Origin: Anoxynatronum buryatiense
GTDB taxonomy: Bacteria; Bacillota; Clostridia; Peptostreptococcales; Tindalliaceae
Reading direction: 5' to 3'
Assembly (NCBI RefSeq): GCF_900182905.1
Contig: NZ_FXUF01000011.1
Span: forward strand, 1-64,000
DNA length: 64,000 nt
Shown here: positions 60,686 to 64,000 of the stretch, in pieces
How positions within the stretch are numbered: position 1 is the stretch's first letter
Layout: each line of letters opens with the position of its first letter
Notes under the pieces: generated by a model
Told to the model about the DNA's origin: nothing
Seen by the model: the letters and a program-made list of their open reading frames with translations, nothing else
Databases searched by the model: none
Position numbers and translations under genes: made by a program

Positions 60686-62611
60686 CTACCTCAGTGCTTC
60701 AAAAAAGAAGTTCGCCAGGGAATCTTCCACTGCTGCGGTTACATCAGGCTGATCACTGTAGAACCCATACCCGTGGTCGGCATTGGGCACCACCCTCACC
60801 GTTGCCGCTTCATAGGCTTCGGCTACCGCCTGGTTGACACCGGCACGCACCACGTTGTCCTGGTCACCAAAGATGACCAGCATGGCACCGTCATAGCCGG
60901 CGATGTTTTCAAGAGGACGGGAAGCAATCATTTCGTCAAACCAATTGAGGCTAAGCTGCTGCACCTGTCCCCACTGGGTGGTGAAATCAGCGTAGCCTTT
61001 TTCGCTTTGGGCTTCTTCGTAGAGTTGGTCAAACGCTTCCTGTCCGCCCAGGAAACTGACCATCATTTCCTGCCCCCAATCGGCGGAAGGTGCCAGCAGG
61101 CCCATGGCCTTGTAGGGTTGATCATCTTCGCTGCCAATGTGCAGGGCGATTCTGCCGCCCATGCTGTACCCCATGATGCCCAGACGCTGGGGGTCAATGG
61201 GGTAGTTTTCCAACAGATAGGCCAGACTGGCATTGGAGTCGGAAATCATGTTGGACAGGTAATTTTCGGTGAAGGGCTCGGTACTGTCACCGCATCCGGG
61301 GAAGTCCATGCGGATGGTGGCAATACCTCGGCCGGCCAGTGCTTCAGCCACACCGCCGAACCCGCCGTTTTCCTGACGACTGCCCCCATGCCCATGGTTC
61401 ATCACCACGGCGGGGAAGGGGCCGTTACCCACGGGCATGACCACTGTGGCGGGAACTGCCCGCCGGCCATTCATCACAGTGACTTCTTCAATGGTAAATG
61501 CCGGTTGCAGGGTAACGTCAAACCAGTTGACGGTGGCGTCGATGAGCTGATCAAAAGCGGTCATGTCACCGGTGAAGATATTGAAGGTATGGTCGGCGCC
61601 TTCCAGTATCAGCTGTCGGGAAGCCGGGTTGGCAGATGCTTCCACAATGAGGGCTGCATTGGCAGGAACGACCACATCATCTTCGCTGCCATTGACGGCC
61701 AGCACTGGCGCGTTGGAATCACCAAACACTTCCAGCACATCGGTGTTGTACACATCTTCAAACCACTGAAGGCTGACACGCAGCGGTGAACGCCATCCAA
61801 ATTCGCGGAGGAAAAAGCCGTCTTCTTTGGCCGTTTCGTATTCTTCTTCAGAGCCGCCGATGGTCATATCAGGAGCGCCGGCCCAGGTGACCACTGACTG
61901 GAAGGAACGGTTGTCAGCGGCAGCCAGCATGGCGATGGTGCCGCCCTGGCTCCAGCCCATCACACCGATTCGGGTGGCATCGACGGCTTCCAGGTTCGCC
62001 ATGTACTGGAAAGCGGCGTTGGCATCGGAAACAGCAGTGCTAAAATTGTATTCAATGTAGTCCACCTGGCTGTCGCCGGTGCCGATGAAGTCAATGCGAA
62101 TACTGGCAATACCGGCTTCTGCCAGCGCTGGAGCGGTTAATGCATAGCCGCCCCCCGCTTCGTCTTTCTCAGAACCGGTGCCGTGAAGCATCACCACAGC
62201 GGGGAAGGGACCGTTACCCAGAGGCAGGGTCACGATACCGGGCACCTGGTAACTGCCATTGGGAATGGACACATCATACGCCATGAAGGCTTCCTCGGCA
62301 GGTTCTTCAATAATGACTTCAGAAACGGGAGGTGCCGGTTCTTCTGCTGGTTCCGGCATTGGTGCCGGAGCAGGTTCCTCCGGTGCCACTTCGCCTGGAA
62401 CTGGAATTTCCAGCACTGTGCCGATTTGCAGCTTTCGGGCGTCATGAACGCCGTTGAGTTCAGCAATCTCGCCCCATTCAACACCGTACTTTATCCCCAA
62501 GTCCCACAGGGTATCTCCTTTGACCACGGTATAAGAAAGCGCATAAACACTTGAAAAGCTGGATGCAACCATGACTAAAACGATGATTACTGCTAACACT
62601 TTTCGATTCAT
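60686..62611 (-). CDS. Secreted LysM protein with two tandem alpha/beta-hydrolase domains
   Basis: The protein has 641 residues: signal peptide (1-25), a LysM wall-binding domain at about 27-70 (YTVVKGDTLWDLGIKYG), a Pro/Glu-rich linker (72-105), then two alpha/beta-hydrolase domains. The first has the nucleophile elbow GWSQGG (219-224), an acid in GSEDDVV (about 309-315) and His in GADHTF (341). The second has GYSMGG (481-486), GDQDNVV and NADHGYG. Both triads look intact. The domains match dienelactone-hydrolase/acetyl-esterase-like enzymes. A wall-bound esterase or peptidase is likely; the substrate is unknown. A single-gene unit with its own terminator. Confidence 0.85.
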   Translation of the reverse strand: MNRKVLAVIIVLVMVASSFSSVYALSYTVVKGDTLWDLGIKYGVEWGEIAELNGVHDARKLQIGTVLEIPVPGEVAPEEPAPAPMPEPAEEPAPPVSEVIIEEPAEEAFMAYDVSIPNGSYQVPGIVTLPLGNGPFPAVVMLHGTGSEKDEAGGGYALTAPALAEAGIASIRIDFIGTGDSQVDYIEYNFSTAVSDANAAFQYMANLEAVDATRIGVMGWSQGGTIAMLAAADNRSFQSVVTWAGAPDMTIGGSEEEYETAKEDGFFLREFGWRSPLRVSLQWFEDVYNTDVLEVFGDSNAPVLAVNGSEDDVVVPANAALIVEASANPASRQLILEGADHTFNIFTGDMTAFDQLIDATVNWFDVTLQPAFTIEEVTVMNGRRAVPATVVMPVGNGPFPAVVMNHGHGGSRQENGGFGGVAEALAGRGIATIRMDFPGCGDSTEPFTENYLSNMISDSNASLAYLLENYPIDPQRLGIMGYSMGGRIALHIGSEDDQPYKAMGLLAPSADWGQEMMVSFLGGQEAFDQLYEEAQSEKGYADFTTQWGQVQQLSLNWFDEMIASRPLENIAGYDGAMLVIFGDQDNVVRAGVNQAVAEAYEAATVRVVPNADHGYGFYSDQPDVTAAVEDSLANFFFEALR

Positions 62612-62680
62612 TCTTATTCTCTCATCCTTTCGTATGAAAAGTCATTCAGGGTGAAGGTTCGCTATGGATGAAACCTTTCT

Positions 62681-62702
62681 CAGGTCATGCCCAGGTCATG
62701 CC
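62681..62702. repeat. Tandem 11-base duplication
   Basis: CAGGTCATGCC occurs twice in direct contact (62681-62691, 62692-62702) in the leader of the LysM-hydrolase gene. Confidence 0.9.
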
Positions 62703-62772
62703 ATCGCCCTCTTTCCTTCATTAACTTGCTTTGTTTATTTACCCCGAATTCTGAGGCTGTAACGGTGGCGGG

Positions 62773-63180
62773 CTATAGTTTCCTTTCTTCCTTTCTTTGG
62801 GGTTGTGCCACCGTGGTGTCAGCTCTATTTGCTGGAACAACATCAGGATCCCGGCCAATGAGCAGTCTGCGAATGAGGCCTGCAATGATGGCCGTCACCA
62901 CCAACGCAATCACTGAGGATGACTCAAAGATATGCAGCATCTCATAGTTTTCTAACATTACTTCGGGAAAAATCCCGTCAAAAATACTTGTTAAAGGTGA
63001 CGTGATCGAATAAAGCATGGCGATAAACTGATTGGATGCGTTGGCACCCAACAGCTTAAAGATGAATCTGAATGCCAGCAGAATTTGGACAACATAAAAG
63101 AAAATGCCCACGTAATAGGCGACTTTCTGACGCCCACTTCCCTGGGAACCGTAAGTCCTATTCCAGTTTTTTCGAGTCAT
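62773..63180 (-). CDS. YggT-like small membrane protein
   Basis: A 135-residue protein with two hydrophobic segments (about 22-44 and 87-107) around FKLLGANASNQFIAMLYSITSPL, which resembles the YggT family. The N-terminus is basic and polar, and the C-terminus is a charged tail (QPQRKEERKL). GGAGG lies 8 bases before the ATG at 63180. YggT proteins have been tied loosely to osmotic tolerance and to cell division loci, without a defined role. Single gene. Confidence 0.75.
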   Translation of the reverse strand: MTRKNWNRTYGSQGSGRQKVAYYVGIFFYVVQILLAFRFIFKLLGANASNQFIAMLYSITSPLTSIFDGIFPEVMLENYEMLHIFESSSVIALVVTAIIAGLIRRLLIGRDPDVVPANRADTTVAQPQRKEERKL

Positions 63181-63463
63181 TACAAATACCTCCAAATTGG
63201 TGGATCGATGGATAATGAGACGCTTCTATTTTCTTCCAGTGATCAAAGATATGACTAACAGGATCAAAAAGATGAGTGAATACCGTAACATAACGTCAAC
63301 TCTTTTATTATTAAACAACCTGTGATAGATGTTATGTTAATACCCGCGGGCGCACCATCCAAACAACGCGAACGAACATTTATTCAGCGTTCAGTTATGT
63401 CAACCCTGCTGTTTGTCGCCTGCTCACGTCTTTTTGCCCGCTTTACTTTTGTCCCTTGCAAAG

Positions 63464-63502
63464 AAAAAACGACTTCTCGGCTGCAAAGCAGCTGTCAGTC
63501 GC
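63464..63502 (-). terminator. Intrinsic terminator of the GNAT/YoaP gene
   Basis: On the minus strand CGACT pairs with AGTCG, with inner GCTGC/GCAGC, then six T. The rest of the region 63181-63546 shows no gene. Confidence 0.65.
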
Positions 63503-63546
63503 TTTAAGATGACCAACCACAGGTACATATTGTCGCGTGATTGTCT

Positions 63547-64000
63547 TTATTTAAGCGAAGCAATCTTATCAAACCTGCTATCCATACAGACACTCACATC
63601 AGTTGTCATGAATTCCCCATTATAAAACAAAGAAAAAATCGTCGCAGGTGTTGGGGCAGATTGCGCCTGCTCCATTGTTTCCAGTTTAATGACTTTCATA
63701 TTCAGCTGCCTTTTTTCAACAGTTTCTGCCAGCGACTCCCTGACATGATATTCGGTAAAAGGACAGCGGTTCGAATAATAGACCACATAACCCTTGTCAT
63801 CCGGACATTTGCCCCGTTTCGCCTGCTCATTAAAATGGGGCATCGAATCTTTTCCATTGAATCGTAAGCTCAATAAAGAAAAACCGGCAGGTGTGGTGTC
63901 ACATTCTACAAATCCCTGCTTCAGCAGCCATTTTGTATCACTCATGAAATGATACTTTTTGGTTCCCACCACCGTTACCAATCCATCTTTTCCCTGTTGT
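63547..64000 (-). CDS. YoaP-type GNAT acetyltransferase, C-terminal part (5' end outside window)
   Basis: The frame is open to the window edge; the upstream codons read QQGKDG before LVTVVGTKKYHFMSDTKWLL, so the start lies beyond position 64000. About 150 residues are visible. They match the C-terminal part of YoaP-like proteins, which join a GNAT acetyltransferase domain to a YoaP domain (GYVVYYSNRCPFTEYHV with a conserved cysteine; APTPATIFSLFYNGEF). The visible part looks like a thioredoxin-like fold. Function in these proteins is not established. Confidence 0.8.
   Translation of the reverse strand, partial: QQGKDGLVTVVGTKKYHFMSDTKWLLKQGFVECDTTPAGFSLLSLRFNGKDSMPHFNEQAKRGKCPDDKGYVVYYSNRCPFTEYHVRESLAETVEKRQLNMKVIKLETMEQAQSAPTPATIFSLFYNGEFMTTDVSVCMDSRFDKIASLK

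Noticed and set aside
60659-61789. A 376-codon open frame on the plus strand
   Set aside because: It lies wholly antisense to the LysM double hydrolase, has no ribosome site, and its product is His/Gly-rich without a recognisable domain; it is a codon-bias shadow.

Overview
The window looks like a chromosomal stretch of an anaerobic, Gram-positive member of the Bacillota, most likely class Clostridia. The evidence is GGAGG-type ribosome sites before almost every gene, frequent GTG and TTG starts, textbook TTGACA-17-TATAAT promoters, single-membrane lipoproteins, and protein families typical of Clostridia (DUF4317, DUF6530, MASE3 kinases, YoaP-type acetyltransferase). No rRNA, tRNA, CRISPR array, prophage or transposase was seen. 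The species cannot be named from the sequence alone.

Layout. 0-5 kb: a partial GcvT-like aminomethyltransferase, then a TetR regulator with its own palindromic operator and an FtsX-type ABC exporter. 5-8 kb: an OpuC-like osmoprotectant importer. 8-15 kb: DUF6530 and GIY-YIG genes, a MarR - ArsA ATPase - small protein cluster, a membrane protein, an ABC-F ribosome-protection-type protein behind a leader with an attenuator, and an RDD protein. 15-25 kb: a sugar regulon on the minus strand containing an AraC-type response regulator, a YesM-type kinase, a degenerate double ABC protein, a ribose-type ABC importer, a ROK kinase and mannose-6-phosphate isomerase. 25-33 kb: DUF4317, a MASE3 histidine kinase, small and membrane proteins of unknown role, an M19 dipeptidase and an aldehyde dehydrogenase. 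33-41 kb: an Lrp regulator with a LysE exporter, then a two-component system with an ABC-2 exporter and a DUF418 protein. 41-46 kb: a hybrid sensor kinase and a GntR (YtrA-type) ABC operon. 46-51 kb: a DtxR/MntR-regulated metal importer. 51-56 kb: a YgjP-type metalloprotease, an ArsR regulator with a NatA-type ABC exporter, and a YjiH transporter. 56-60 kb: a module for electron transfer outside the membrane, made of a sigma-54 activator, an FMN lipoprotein, a Tat-exported flavoprotein reductase and TatA. 60-64 kb: a secreted LysM double hydrolase, a YggT-like protein and a partial GNAT/YoaP protein.

Working together. Most clusters pair a local regulator with a transporter, and in several the operator can be read directly: TetR at 1161, MarR at 10958, YtrA-type at 46396, DtxR at 46486. 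The strongest candidates for something not yet described are: a 46-nt RNA element found twice just before intrinsic terminators (28432 and 54793); the ABC-F leader, where the terminator hairpin also hides the ribosome site and its U-tract contains the TTG start codon; the catalytically degraded ABC protein encoded between a sensor kinase and a sugar importer; the compact sigma-54/Tat/flavin module; and the two metal permeases that both carry winged-helix-like cytoplasmic tails.
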